From Microbulbifer variabilis ATCC 700307 (GTDB taxonomy: Bacteria; Pseudomonadota; Gammaproteobacteria; Pseudomonadales; Cellvibrionaceae), in contig NZ_AQYJ01000025.1 in assembly GCF_000380565.1 (NCBI RefSeq), positions 186,001 through 250,000 on the forward strand: a DNA stretch of 64,000 nt, written 5' to 3'. The notes beneath the pieces are model-generated. The model was not told the DNA's origin and made no database searches. It saw nothing but the letters and a program-made list of their open reading frames with translations. Both the position numbers and the translations under genes were made by a program. Each line of letters opens with the position of its first letter. The first letter of the stretch is position 1. Below are positions 1 to 8,873 of this stretch, one piece after another.

Positions 1-2034
1 CGCATCGGTAATTTCGCGAAGATCAGGCCGCACGGCTGTTTTTGAAACCCCCAAACGAAGCTGGAACGTCTCCGCCCAAAAAGACCCCATATAAGTCAGA
101 GAGAAAGATGGGTAAATGTCATCTTCAGCATAAACAGCCTCCAGCAACTCATCCGGGTCAGCTGTTACTTGCGGGTCATCTATCGTGTAGCCATATGGGT
201 TCCACTCAAGTGCCACCTGGCTGTAATCCTCCCAGCGTGCCCCTGCCGAAATTCGCCAAGCTTCATTGAACGTCCAATCGAATTTACCAAACACTGCATC
301 TGTTGCCGTTGCAGCTAAATAGCTTTGCTTGTTGCTCCCCGCCAAGTCAAAAACAAAGTCATTATCGCCGCTGATAATATTACCATCACTAAATACTTCA
401 TCTAGGGGGCTGCCCAACACATCCTCATCGTTCACACTGAAAATATCCAAGCGTAGCTCAGTTTGCCTGTATGAGCGTCCCTTCTCTATCCTGGCAAAAC
501 CACCGCTTAACTCCAGGCTGGAAGTGGAAAATTCCAAAGGTAAGGTGGCCGACCAACCATAATTTTTAACGTCATCCTCAAGCTCTGTGAAGCGGAACCC
601 CGCGCTTCGCGAGCCTGTACTGACCTTCGAACTCAACACTTCGCCTGTCGCAGGATCAGTAACCGTATCGGAAATAACATCCACCTGATTAGGAATATCC
701 GTGGTCGCTGTCGCGTCCGAATAGAACCAGTCGAAAACCACCTCTTCCGGAACCCAGTTGAAAAAATCAAAAGGAAGGATAGCTTTGGTCTCAGGCCCCA
801 AGGAGTGGCTACCCTTGACCTGATTCAGGGCCAACTCCCTCTCTTCATATTTCAACAAATACTCACGATAGCCAGAACCATCTGATACCTGACGATTTTC
901 ATTAAAGTAATCGGTGATAGAAGTTTCATCATCAGTGTTACGTAGAAAGAGGCTTGTATTTTCGATTACATGCTCATCCGCAAAGCGCAAACCTAAATTT
1001 AAGTTTCCGCTGATATCCACTGAGTATGTAGACTTGCTACGGTTGTTTAATTGCTCATTGGGAGCCCCGAAATTGCGCAGAGTTCTCTCAGACTCTCTCC
1101 ACTCGCTTTTATATGAGGCACCAGCCAGAAGCCCCAACTCCCATTTATCACCGAGATAAAAACGATTACCTACACTCGCTTTCACATCACCATCAGGATC
1201 GCTGGACTCCTCTTCGATGGCAATATCACGATTAAGGTTTAGGGACAGCTCACGATTTAGCCCCCGGGCTGCAGCATCAGCTTCCTGCGCACTGGAATAC
1301 TGCTTTCCTTCCTCAATCAGAATTTTTCTAATATCAGAAATTCCCAAACCACCCCTGAAGCGCTTTAGCGCAACAGAGATTTCGCCCGGTAGCGCCCTGG
1401 TTCCGTCATCGGTTCCGAAGTGATCATTACCCCCTCCCCGATAGCTCAGAACTTCACCGCTGGTTTCTGAGTTGGCTCCTGTCCCCAATTCAATTGAATA
1501 CGTAAGATCATCTGGAATCCCCTTTGTCCGAATATCCACATTTCCACCGCCAAAACTCGCGGCCTGGTCAGCAGAGTAACTTTTCTGTACAGCCAGCGAA
1601 TCCACGATAGAGGTGGGAAATAGATCGAGGGGAATCACATTTCTCGTCAAGTCCGGTGAAGGTACCGTAGCGCCATTCAGCGTGGTACTGGAGTAACGCT
1701 CTCCCAATCCCCGCACATAAACAAATTTATCGCTCACTAGCGATAGTCCCGACACCCTGCGTAACGCCGCAGCCACCGTTGAGTCCCCTACCCGACCAAT
1801 CATCTCAGCACCGAGGATGTCGGTGACCACCTCCTCTTCCAGGCGCTCACTAACCAGAGATTCCGCCGAGTCCCTTAAACGCCCCTGGACCATTACTTCT
1901 TCAAGACTTTGTATCGAACCGGTCTCTTTTTCCACAAGATCTGCATCCTGGGCAATTACACCAGGAGCAATAGCAGTGGCCGCGGCAATAGCCATTACCA
2001 GCGGCACCCTCTGAAAATTTTCATATTTAGCCAT
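1..2034 (-). CDS. TonB-dependent outer-membrane receptor, 3' end outside the window
   Basis: Outer-membrane beta-barrel receptor for TonB-energised uptake of an unknown ligand. The minus frame is open from the ATG at 2034 to the left edge, about 678 codons. Seen: an N-terminal signal peptide (hydrophobic residues about 10-28, then AQDAD), a TonB-box-like stretch (SLEEVMVQGR), then the plug domain with the signature VRGLGERYSSTTLNG and FGGGNVDIRTK at about residues 105-175. These plug motifs mark the large Proteobacterial class that often sits beside a surface lipoprotein. The C-terminal barrel strands are beyond the window. It lies 121 bp downstream of the lipoprotein gene on the same strand and is probably cotranscribed. 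Substrate unknown. The family call is secure; the ligand is not. Confidence 0.93.
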   Translation of the reverse strand, partial: MAKYENFQRVPLVMAIAAATAIAPGVIAQDADLVEKETGSIQSLEEVMVQGRLRDSAESLVSERLEEEVVTDILGAEMIGRVGDSTVAAALRRVSGLSLVSDKFVYVRGLGERYSSTTLNGATVPSPDLTRNVIPLDLFPTSIVDSLAVQKSYSADQAASFGGGNVDIRTKGIPDDLTYSIELGTGANSETSGEVLSYRGGGNDHFGTDDGTRALPGEISVALKRFRGGLGISDIRKILIEEGKQYSSAQEADAAARGLNRELSLNLNRDIAIEEESSDPDGDVKASVGNRFYLGDKWELGLLAGASYKSEWRESERTLRNFGAPNEQLNNRSKSTYSVDISGNLNLGLRFADEHVIENTSLFLRNTDDETSITDYFNENRQVSDGSGYREYLLKYEERELALNQVKGSHSLGPETKAILPFDFFNWVPEEVVFDWFYSDATATTDIPNQVDVISDTVTDPATGEVLSSKVSTGSRSAGFRFTELEDDVKNYGWSATLPLEFSTSSLELSGGFARIEKGRSYRQTELRLDIFSVNDEDVLGSPLDEVFSDGNIISGDNDFVFDLAGSNKQSYLAATATDAVFGKFDWTFNEAWRISAGARWEDYSQVALEWNPYGYTIDDPQVTADPDELLEAVYAEDDIYPSFSLTYMGSFWAETFQLRLGVSKTAVRPDLREITDA

Positions 2035-2078
2035 CACATAGGCCTCTTATCATTCCCATTATTGGGTGTCTAAACCAA

Positions 2079-2116
2079 GCAGGGCGCCGACTCCATCAGC
2101 GAAGGCGGCGCCCTGC
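2079..2116 (-). promoter_or_regulatory. Intercistronic hairpin between lipoprotein and receptor genes
   Basis: A perfect 10-bp inverted repeat (GCAGGGCGCC ... GGCGCCCTGC) with an 18-nt loop sits in the 121-bp gap between the lipoprotein stop and the receptor start. On the transcribed minus strand it is not followed by a clean U-tract. It therefore looks like a partial attenuator or a 3'-end stabiliser for the upstream lipoprotein mRNA rather than a full terminator. The stem is seen directly; the role is inference. Confidence 0.6.
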
Positions 2117-2155
2117 AAGATCAGGAGAGCTTCCCCTAACCACATCTTTGGCTAA

Positions 2156-3805
2156 TTATTCAAACCAGAGAGGCTGTGCACGGCTGCCTTGATGTAAGCC
2201 ATAAGTCCAGCCTTGAGTCCAATCAGTACCGTTGATATCAAGTGCACCCAAATAAGCACGCTCAAACGCGGTGACAGCGGGTTCCGCGTCGTTGATTCGC
2301 TGCTGGTCGGCGCCCACGGTATAGATTGCTGGAGTGCCGTCTAGCAGAATAAAGTTAGTATCAATGCCGACAGTTGGGCTCAACGCTCCTGAAATTGGAG
2401 CAAACTGATTGCCGCTATCTACAGCCCACGCCTCCAGATCAAAGGTATCTTCATCTGTCTTGGTGCGATCCTCACAAGCAAAGATGTTGGAGGTCAGGGC
2501 TACTTCCGTACCAGAGGTTGCTTCATTGCGCGTTTGAACACTCTCCATACGCAGACAGTAATTGCTACCATCATCTGACGTTTCATCAGCTTTAAAAGAA
2601 GCAACAATTATGGAATTGGTAATCATCGGATAGATACCCTCACGCAGACGCCAACCTGCACCCGGATCGTGAGTACCTTCTTTTTGAGCAGAAACGATAC
2701 AAGTCAGGCCATCAATTATTGGACGGCTGTTCAGACCCTGATCAATCAGAGCGGTATAATCAATCGTATCTTTGTAAGAACCGATTCCATCTGCCTCAAT
2801 ACAGTGGTTCCCATCATTTTCACTCTGTACAACCAAGGCATTGGTGATCCTTCCACGATAACCTTCATCAATATCGATTGAATCATCTCGCACATAGAGA
2901 GCAACATAATTGCTAACGTCTACTGCACCACCAAAGAACTCAATTCCATCATCAAAAGTGGAATAAGTTTGCAGGTTATTTATCACTGTGCCGCTGCCAA
3001 CTGCATCAAAAGAGATGCCATTTAATTCATCACCACTAGCAACCAGGGCACCCGTGTGCTTTACAACAACATAGGAAAGCTCGCCAGAGTTATCTCCATT
3101 GTTGTCTCCACCGTAGTATGAGGTGTTATCGTCAGTGGAACCTTCAGCGGCAACATGACACTCGCCATCCAAAGTGAGATCTCCACCGGCAATTGAGCCT
3201 GAGTATTTGCACTTATTGGTTACACCAAAACCGTTGATAACCATTCCACCCCACTGGGATACGGCATCTGCAGTTACAGTGCCGCGGACATCTGTTTCAG
3301 AGGTAAATGTAATTGGTGCGGATTCAGTACCACGGGCAAAAACCTGTGAACCACGATTTACAACCATAAAGGCTGAGTTATCCTTAAAGGCAACGGTTGC
3401 ACCGGCTTGTATTTCCAATTTGACGCCATCACCGCCCTGGGCAACACCGGCAGCCTGTAAGTCAACATCACTGGAGTAGTTTTCACCAACAAAGAGACTA
3501 CCGTCAAAAATGTGCGCGCCATCATCTGGAAGCGCAGGAAGATACAAGTCCTCGGTTAAAGGATTAGACGCGGAAACAAAGTCGGCTCCATATCGACAGT
3601 TACCGCTTTCAAAAGAGCCTTGTACCCCCGTACTTTGGATCGCTGCGCAGGGATTTTCAGAAGATCCACCACCAGAATTATCGACAGAGTTGTCTACTGA
3701 ATTATCAACAGTCTTAGGCTCAACACTCACTCCACCACCGTCACAACCCGCCAGTAAAGCTGTAATCGCGGCAGCCAGAATGATCTGATTTTGTATGCGT
3801 TTCAT
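2156..3805 (-). CDS. Surface lipoprotein with predicted beta-helix-like fold, partner of the TonB receptor
   Basis: A 549-residue lipoprotein. The start chosen is the ATG at 3805, with GGGGGAG just upstream and a clean lipoprotein signal directly after it (MKRIQNQIILAAAITALLAG-C). A longer frame reaching 3844 has no comparable start. After the lipobox comes a low-complexity linker with a VDNS triple repeat and GGGSS. A long body follows, rich in Gly/Asp/Asn/Thr with recurring short hydrophobic strands (LEIQAGATVAF, GGMVINGFG, YVVVKHTGAL). It resembles secreted parallel beta-helix lipoproteins often encoded beside this class of TonB receptor. It is the first gene of the pair with the receptor. 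By analogy to SusD-like or BtuG partners it may capture ligand at the cell surface. No enzymatic motif recognised. Confidence 0.75.
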   Translation of the reverse strand: MKRIQNQIILAAAITALLAGCDGGGVSVEPKTVDNSVDNSVDNSGGGSSENPCAAIQSTGVQGSFESGNCRYGADFVSASNPLTEDLYLPALPDDGAHIFDGSLFVGENYSSDVDLQAAGVAQGGDGVKLEIQAGATVAFKDNSAFMVVNRGSQVFARGTESAPITFTSETDVRGTVTADAVSQWGGMVINGFGVTNKCKYSGSIAGGDLTLDGECHVAAEGSTDDNTSYYGGDNNGDNSGELSYVVVKHTGALVASGDELNGISFDAVGSGTVINNLQTYSTFDDGIEFFGGAVDVSNYVALYVRDDSIDIDEGYRGRITNALVVQSENDGNHCIEADGIGSYKDTIDYTALIDQGLNSRPIIDGLTCIVSAQKEGTHDPGAGWRLREGIYPMITNSIIVASFKADETSDDGSNYCLRMESVQTRNEATSGTEVALTSNIFACEDRTKTDEDTFDLEAWAVDSGNQFAPISGALSPTVGIDTNFILLDGTPAIYTVGADQQRINDAEPAVTAFERAYLGALDINGTDWTQGWTYGLHQGSRAQPLWFE

Positions 3806-4230
3806 ATCTCCCCCACAGGAATGTAATCCTTGAAAAACAGTCAATCAGCACGAAAAGCTATTGGATAGCCCTACTAAGCCAAACAACACACTGTTGACTG
3901 CCTAAATTTCTGTTTAATTTATTCGCCTAAGCGGTTAGGACGCGGGGGAGTGTAGAAACGCCGTGTTGCGAACTTGTTAACTTTTTATATATTTTCAGTA
4001 ATTTTTGCAATAAAACACCCAGCTTTACACTTTTTGGAATGTTTTATTGCTTTCAAATTTCATTCAGCTTTCAAGTAAATGAATAAAATATGGATATTTA
4101 ATAAATCTGTATCAATTAAGTAATACGTACAACATTCAGTACATATAGAAAACCAGCAAGGAGAGAAAACAGGAAAAGCAAAAGCATCCCGCTTAATATA
4201 AGACTGAGTAATAAGGCAAAGAAAAGAAAC
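3806..4230. other. AT-rich intergenic region upstream of the lipoprotein/receptor operon
   Basis: About 425 bp with no credible gene on either strand. It must contain the promoter of the minus-strand lipoprotein-receptor operon, but I could not single out a convincing -35/-10 pair or a Fur-type box. Confidence 0.5.
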
Positions 4231-4257
4231 TTAGAGCCAGCAGAACGCTGGCTCTAA
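4231..4257 (-). terminator. Rho-independent terminator of the TetR/DUF1285 operon
   Basis: A perfect 11-bp stem (TTAGAGCCAGC ... GCTGGCTCTAA) with a 5-nt loop lies 20 bp after the DUF1285 stop. On the minus strand it is followed by a U-rich run (GTTTCTTTTCTTTG). Confidence 0.88.
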
Positions 4258-4276
4258 AATGGCAGTTTTTCAAAAA

Positions 4277-4840
4277 TCAATTATAAGAACCGAGCAGAAA
4301 ATCCTTGCCGGCACTACGCACAAAAAGTTTCCCGGTATCACTGGGGCCATGATTAGCTTCTTGAGCCCAATCGACCAGCTGGTAGAACACATCACGGGAA
4401 ACCCTGGCTTGAAGGCCACCACGAACCTCCAGGTAAGGAATTAGTTGCTGGGGGGCGCCAAACTCCTTTAGGTGCCAATTGCGGTCTTCGTCTAGCGCGA
4501 TCACATCACCCACATTGGTTGTGAAAAGTAAGGTCTGAGCATCACTATTCGGATTACGTGCCACCTGTGTCGCCACAAAAGGTACATCTTCCACCAGTAT
4601 GCGCAGCTTCTCCACTGGAGTCACCAGGAAATATTCATCCCCTTCCCGCTTGAGGATGCTCGCAAACAGCTTAACCAGTGTGTGCCGCTTTATTTCTGTC
4701 CCTTCATGAATCCAGCGACCATCATGCTTGATGACCATATCCATGTCGCCACAGAGGTCTGGGTTCCACTTTTCAACCGGAGGATATCCGTGGAACTCCC
4801 TCTGTAGTTTTTGCAGCTGCTCGAAAAGTGGCTCAGCCAA
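4277..4840 (-). CDS. DUF1285 family protein
   Basis: A 187-residue soluble protein matching the DUF1285 family, widespread in Proteobacteria and of unknown biochemical role. Seen: the family's N-terminal signature around NPDLCGDMDMVIKHDGRW and the following IHEGTEI / LVKLFASILKREGDEYFLVTPVEK stretch, with no signal peptide or membrane segment. The start codon overlaps the end of the upstream tetR gene by 8 bp, which implies translational coupling. The pair shares one terminator. Neighbour context suggests a job within whatever the TetR protein controls, but the sequence gives no substrate. Confidence 0.88.
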   Translation of the reverse strand: MAEPLFEQLQKLQREFHGYPPVEKWNPDLCGDMDMVIKHDGRWIHEGTEIKRHTLVKLFASILKREGDEYFLVTPVEKLRILVEDVPFVATQVARNPNSDAQTLLFTTNVGDVIALDEDRNWHLKEFGAPQQLIPYLEVRGGLQARVSRDVFYQLVDWAQEANHGPSDTGKLFVRSAGKDFLLGSYN

Positions 4841-5516
4841 AGGACGGCCCCGCAGCTTGACCAGTGGTATGACTGCTTGCCGGTGGCTTGCGGGAGGAAA
4901 TATCTCCGATATGGACCCCCACGTCCATGATGAACTCCATCAGGCCCTCTCGGTCCTCAATCACGTCAGCAAACGACTTGGAGTGATAAAGCTCTACTGC
5001 ACCCTGAACCAGGGCCCAATAGGTTGAATAGTAATAGTAGGCAGGCACCTTCTTCAGCATGCCCTGCTCCATCCTTCGTTCAAACACCCGGTTCAGGGCA
5101 GAAGCATTGGAGTTGCGAATGGCATGTAGCTCAGAAATCATCTCCGGAGCTAAATTGAGGGTGATTATTTTCTCTTCCAACCGCTGGAAGAGCCTGTCCT
5201 TGCCCGGATCAGCCATACGGGACTCAAAATAGGCTCTGGCTGGAGCTGTGATATCGCCTTTTTCTTCAGCATTCTCAACAGCTACCTTCAGGCGTTCAGC
5301 GAGGGACCTCTCGTAGTCCATCAGCAAACGCATGTAAATCTCTGTCTTTGAAATGAAGTGCTTGTAGATGGTGCCCTTACCAATATCTACCCGCTCGGCG
5401 ATCTGCTCTACCGTGACCTTTTCTTCACCGTGCTCCAGCAGAAGCTCCAGAGCCGCATCCAGGATGCGCTGCTCTCTCGCGCGAAACCTCTGAACCTTCT
5501 CTTTTGCCTTATCCAT
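4833..5516 (-). CDS. TetR/AcrR-family transcriptional regulator
   Basis: One-component DNA-binding regulator, 227 residues from the ATG at 5516. Residues about 12-58 form the TetR helix-turn-helix (RILDAALELLLEHGEE, then VTVEQIAERVDIGKGTIYKHF), followed by an all-helical ligand domain of unknown specificity. An alternative ATG at 5567 exists. It lies inside a 12-bp palindrome that looks like the gene's own operator, and it has no good ribosome-binding site, so the shorter form is preferred. Its 3' end overlaps the DUF1285 gene by 8 bp. It probably represses its own two-gene operon. Confidence 0.85.
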   Translation of the reverse strand: MDKAKEKVQRFRAREQRILDAALELLLEHGEEKVTVEQIAERVDIGKGTIYKHFISKTEIYMRLLMDYERSLAERLKVAVENAEEKGDITAPARAYFESRMADPGKDRLFQRLEEKIITLNLAPEMISELHAIRNSNASALNRVFERRMEQGMLKKVPAYYYYSTYWALVQGAVELYHSKSFADVIEDREGLMEFIMDVGVHIGDISSRKPPASSHTTGQAAGPSFG

Positions 5517-5564
5517 ACTTCCGACCTTCTCTGCCCGTAATAATGGGGACTGAAATTGACTATT

Positions 5565-5576
5565 CATTCATGAATG
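5565..5576. promoter_or_regulatory. Palindromic operator candidate for the TetR regulator
   Basis: A perfect palindrome CATTCATGAATG, extendable with mismatches on both sides (ATTCATTCATGAATGAT), sits 49 bp upstream of the tetR start. Its position and symmetry fit autorepression by the TetR dimer. Inference from position only. Confidence 0.45.
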
Positions 5577-5821
5577 ATAGGCAATTCAACTCGGTTGGAA
5601 AAGTGAATCGAGAAATTAGACACTCAAATATTAAAAATTTTAGCCTATTTTGCTCAATTTTTGTGCTATTAGTGCAAGATACAGAGTGTGGAGGGGAACG
5701 TCACCCGAAAAAGTTGGCGCCAGTTATCGAAGACCTAGAATTCTCAGAGTAGGAGCTTACGGGAATAAAAAACGTTGGAGCTATCAAAAATTTTGGCAGG
5801 TAGTCCATTACCCACCCGCAA

Positions 5822-5858
5822 GCAGGTGCTTTCCCAAAACAGCGCTTTAAGCACCTGC
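5822..5858 (-). terminator. Hairpin after the 5862-6542 gene
   Basis: A 10-bp inverted repeat (GCAGGTGCTT ... AAGCACCTGC) with a 17-nt loop begins 3 bp after the stop codon of the minus-strand gene. No U-tract follows, so it may be a weak or Rho-assisted terminator, or an mRNA end stabiliser. Confidence 0.45.
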
Positions 5859-5861
5859 CCC

Positions 5862-6542
5862 CTAAACCGACTTCATCTTAAGCTCCAGTAAGGGAGCTAC
5901 GACATCGTTGTCCTGAGCACGAATCCAAAGCATCTCTTCCTCACTATAAAGCTCCGCCACAATAGCGTTTGCCAACTCACAGTCATGGGATATGAGGTGC
6001 TGAGCCAGCCATTCGGCGGCAAATGTGCGCTTCTTGCCAAGAGTCCCTTGGGCGCGCTTATATAGATTCTTTATCGCTTTGCGGCTGTACTCTAAAGTGG
6101 AAACTCCCGGGGTGGCTTCTACCATCTTGCGGTGCAGCTTTTTCGTCTTTTGCTCAATAATATAGGGCAATACCTGCCCCGAAATATAATCGTGTGCAAC
6201 AGAGCCCTTACATGTACATTCAAAAGATTTTCTTTCTTGAAAGATCTTTTTAAGACCATTGAGGTGGTTGTGAGTTTTGTATGCTGACCTGGCGGCCAAG
6301 CCAGCGTAACCGACAGAGAGCGCCGTCCCGGCAACGATTAAGCCTACGCCCGTAGCCGAAGTGGCTACAGCAGCCCCGGTTGCAAGGCCTGTAAGTGTTG
6401 CACCCGTAGCGGTTTGTGCACCCCAGGTGCCATAGTAAGCTGCGGACCCTACCACTCCAGCCACCGCCTTTGCAGTACGATGTCTGCTAACTACCTTGCC
6501 AAAGTTTTGCGGTGGACGAATATCAATATCGTGATGTGGCAT
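5862..6542 (-). CDS. Unknown protein with glycine/alanine-rich hydrophobic hairpin
   Basis: I do not recognise this family. The 226-residue protein is started at the ATG at 6542, with AAGGA about 10 bp upstream; an upstream extension to 6626 reads like non-coding sequence. Residues about 27-85 are a Gly/Ala/Thr-rich hydrophobic stretch (ATGATLTGLATGAAVATSA, then GVGLIVAGTALSVGYAGLAA) that could make a membrane hairpin or glycine zipper. The C-terminal two thirds are charged and helical, with a Cys pair (FECTCKG) and a Trp-rich end. No signal peptide is seen. Such glycine-zipper regions occur in pore-forming or secreted effector proteins, but nothing else here supports a toxin call. It is monocistronic. 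Confidence 0.65.
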   Translation of the reverse strand: MPHHDIDIRPPQNFGKVVSRHRTAKAVAGVVGSAAYYGTWGAQTATGATLTGLATGAAVATSATGVGLIVAGTALSVGYAGLAARSAYKTHNHLNGLKKIFQERKSFECTCKGSVAHDYISGQVLPYIIEQKTKKLHRKMVEATPGVSTLEYSRKAIKNLYKRAQGTLGKKRTFAAEWLAQHLISHDCELANAIVAELYSEEEMLWIRAQDNDVVAPLLELKMKSV

Positions 6543-6888
6543 CTGGCAACATTCCTTTCCCGTTATTGCATTTTTATCGGTAATTAATCGGCCGGGGTTA
6601 CGCCTCAAGACATCTCTCCCAGGCACTATATGGCGCGTTATATCACATCAATAAGCACACAATCGACAAATTGAAAAAATCAAGAGCATATTTTTTCAAA
6701 TTTAATGGGTTATATGATTTGGCCATACACAACTGCGATTCGGTATTGGAGTGACCAGTCGATCGAATTCGTTCAAAATGTGAATGGAGATAGTACATTT
6801 GGCTGCTATCATCGCCGCTTCGGGCAAGATTGAAATGCCTGCCCGGATTATTCCGACTATCACTATTAGGTAACAGGTAGAGTCGTCC

Positions 6889-7737
6889 ATGTTGGAAAAG
6901 CTGAGCAAACTACTCGACGTAGAAGAGCTGGATCGCAATCTCTTTCGCAGTCGTCACCACGTCGAAAATTATCGAAAAGTACTATTTGGAGGCCAGGTGC
7001 TTGGGCAAGCACTGATGGCCGCTACACGCACTGTTGAAGATCGTTTGCCACACTCCCTGCACTCCTATTTTTTGCGCCCCGGCTCCAGCGAACTACCGGT
7101 GATCTATGAGGTGGACCCTATCCGCGATGGAGGTAGCTTCACCACTCGCCGCGTTGTCGCAAAGCAACGAGGTCGGGCAATTTTCAACATGTCTGCTTCG
7201 TTCCAGATCAAGGAGCCCGGATTCGATCACCAGGCTGATATGCCATGCGAAGGGATTCCTGCCCCAGAGAACCTAAAGAATACGCAGCAACTGGCGCTTG
7301 AGGCAGGCTTAGTCAGCCCACAATATGATCAGCGCCGCTATATGATTGACTTCCGCCCGGTAGATCCTAAAAGCTACTTTGGTGCCGAGCTAAGTGAAGC
7401 GAAGTGCATGTTCTGGCTCCGCGCCGAGGGTGAGATGTCTGATGACCCTATGGAGCACCGCGCTGCGCTCTGTTACGCATCGGACATGGGATTGCTTGGA
7501 ACCTCCTTACAGCCACACCATATTTCTTTGTTCGACCCCCACTTAATGCCGGCCAGCGTCGATCATGCGATGTGGTTCCACCGGGACTTCCGCCTGGACC
7601 AGTGGCTCCTCTATGTAACCGACAGCCCTTCCGCTACCGGCGCACGCGGATTTGCCCGTGGCCAGATTTTTACCCGCGACGGCGTACTGGTAGCCTCCAC
7701 TGCGCAAGAGGGCCTAATTCGACAAATTAAAAGTTAA
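6889..7737 (+). CDS. tesB: Acyl-CoA thioesterase II
   Basis: Cleaves medium- and long-chain acyl-CoA to free fatty acid and CoA in the cytoplasm. The 282-residue protein has the usual TesB length and two tandem hotdog domains. Seen: the N-terminal LEVEELDRN-type opening (LLDVEELDRNLFRS), GGQVLGQAL and LHSYFLRPGSSELPVIYEV typical of TesB. The C-terminal hotdog holds ASDMGLLG and the SLDHAMWFHR-type motif (SVDHAMWFHRDFR), ending with the catalytic-region Gln (STAQEGLIR). The ATG at 6889 gives the standard N-terminus. It stands alone, just upstream of tRNA-Pro. Confidence 0.95.
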   Translation: MLEKLSKLLDVEELDRNLFRSRHHVENYRKVLFGGQVLGQALMAATRTVEDRLPHSLHSYFLRPGSSELPVIYEVDPIRDGGSFTTRRVVAKQRGRAIFNMSASFQIKEPGFDHQADMPCEGIPAPENLKNTQQLALEAGLVSPQYDQRRYMIDFRPVDPKSYFGAELSEAKCMFWLRAEGEMSDDPMEHRAALCYASDMGLLGTSLQPHHISLFDPHLMPASVDHAMWFHRDFRLDQWLLYVTDSPSATGARGFARGQIFTRDGVLVASTAQEGLIRQIKS

Positions 7738-7745
7738 ATCAATGG

Positions 7746-7773
7746 TTTACAGTAAAAAAAAGGTTGCTATAAT
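7746..7773 (+). promoter_or_regulatory. Sigma-70 promoter of tRNA-Pro
   Basis: TTTACA (7746-7751) and a perfect TATAAT (7768-7773) are separated by 16 bp. They are followed by a GC-rich discriminator (GCCGCCC), as expected for a stringently controlled stable-RNA promoter. The tRNA begins 36 bp downstream. Confidence 0.8.
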
Positions 7774-7809
7774 GCCGCCCACTTCGCTGATGAAGCGAGA
7801 CCAATAAGT

Positions 7810-7886
<77 letters not shown>

Positions 7887-7892
7887 GATCTC

Positions 7893-7918
7893 AAAACCCG
7901 CACTAAGCGGGTTTTTTT
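7893..7918 (+). terminator. Rho-independent terminator after tRNA-Pro
   Basis: A stem AACCCGC / GCGGGTT with a short ACTAA loop is followed by seven T residues, starting 7 bp after the tRNA. Confidence 0.93.
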
Positions 7919-8118
7919 GCGTCTGGATGACATCTATTTTCATCGCATAGTGGATTGATAGCTCTTTTCATCCAGATAACTCTTCTACCCACAACTTCCT
8001 GCTATTTTTCAACCACTCTCCCTTCAATCCACTGAAGTAGTCCAAATAGCTGACCTGGTGGTTTTGACATATATTCAAGCTAAAGCATCACCCTGCCACC
8101 AGGGAAAGAGAAAGGCCC

Positions 8119-8568
8119 ATGAAATACGAAGAAATTCATGAGGAACATGACGACCCCCTGATCAACCAGCTGCACCGGGCGATCAAGGCAGCAGTTAGAT
8201 TTCTAGCCATTCTTATGGTCATGGTTATTTTTTGGACCATTGCCGATGTGATTTATGTGCTTTATGAGAAACTCAAGTCTCCCCCATTCCTCCTGCTCGA
8301 CATGGAGGACATCCTCGCAACATTCGGAGCCTTTCTGGCTGTCCTGATCGCAATCGAGATTTTTACCAATATACGCTTGTATCTGGGCACCAATGTCGTA
8401 CCCGTCCAGTTAGTTCTGGCTACTGCCCTTATGGCTGTGGCCCGTAAAGTAATTGTTCTCGACCTTGGACTGGTAAGCTCTGAACAGATCATAGGTATCG
8501 CCATGGTCACTATCGCACTGGGCGTTTCCTATTGGTTAGTACAGGAAAAAATCAAACGTTCAGCGTAA
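8119..8568 (+). CDS. psiE: PsiE family (phosphate-starvation-inducible) membrane protein
   Basis: A small inner-membrane protein of 149 residues with four predicted hydrophobic segments (about 28-50, 60-85, 92-112 and 120-140). It matches the PsiE family: an N-terminal cytosolic stretch, then RFLAILMVMVIFWTIADVIY, and a C-terminal YWLVQEKIK end. In E. coli the family is phosphate- and cAMP-regulated, but its biochemical role is not established. The start is the ATG at 8119 preceded by GGGAAAGAGAAAGG. It appears monocistronic. No Pho box was recognised upstream. Confidence 0.85.
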   Translation: MKYEEIHEEHDDPLINQLHRAIKAAVRFLAILMVMVIFWTIADVIYVLYEKLKSPPFLLLDMEDILATFGAFLAVLIAIEIFTNIRLYLGTNVVPVQLVLATALMAVARKVIVLDLGLVSSEQIIGIAMVTIALGVSYWLVQEKIKRSA

Positions 8569-8873
8569 AACCCACTACCGGTTCCTTTACACACATGGTT
8601 TACGACCTCGTAAATCAGGGCTCATAACCCTTCTCCCCCGTTATTGATTAACAAAGAATGGGGATATTTCTGGTGTTGTCAGATTTGTACATTGATAACG
8701 ACTTTATAAGTGTATACTTTTTATTAGTGTTTAATGCTAATTGATAACTTCAGTCACCGGGAGCTGATAGACACAGGTGCCTTACTCTCGCCAATTTGCT
8801 TGAAGGTGACACTTGGGCACCTGTAGGCTTGGAAGCTGTCCAAATCTCAACTTGTTGGATTTCCTGCCAAAAA
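8569..8873. other. Intergenic region upstream of the zinc peptidase
   Basis: About 300 bp with no gene. A TTGATA ... TATACT pair near 8693-8719 with a short 15-bp spacer could be a weak promoter for the downstream gene; nothing else stands out. Confidence 0.4.

Noticed and set aside
3660-3720. VDNS-encoding repeat as a mobile or phase-variable repeat
   Set aside because: Only three short in-frame copies in a lipoprotein linker; ordinary low-complexity linker sequence.
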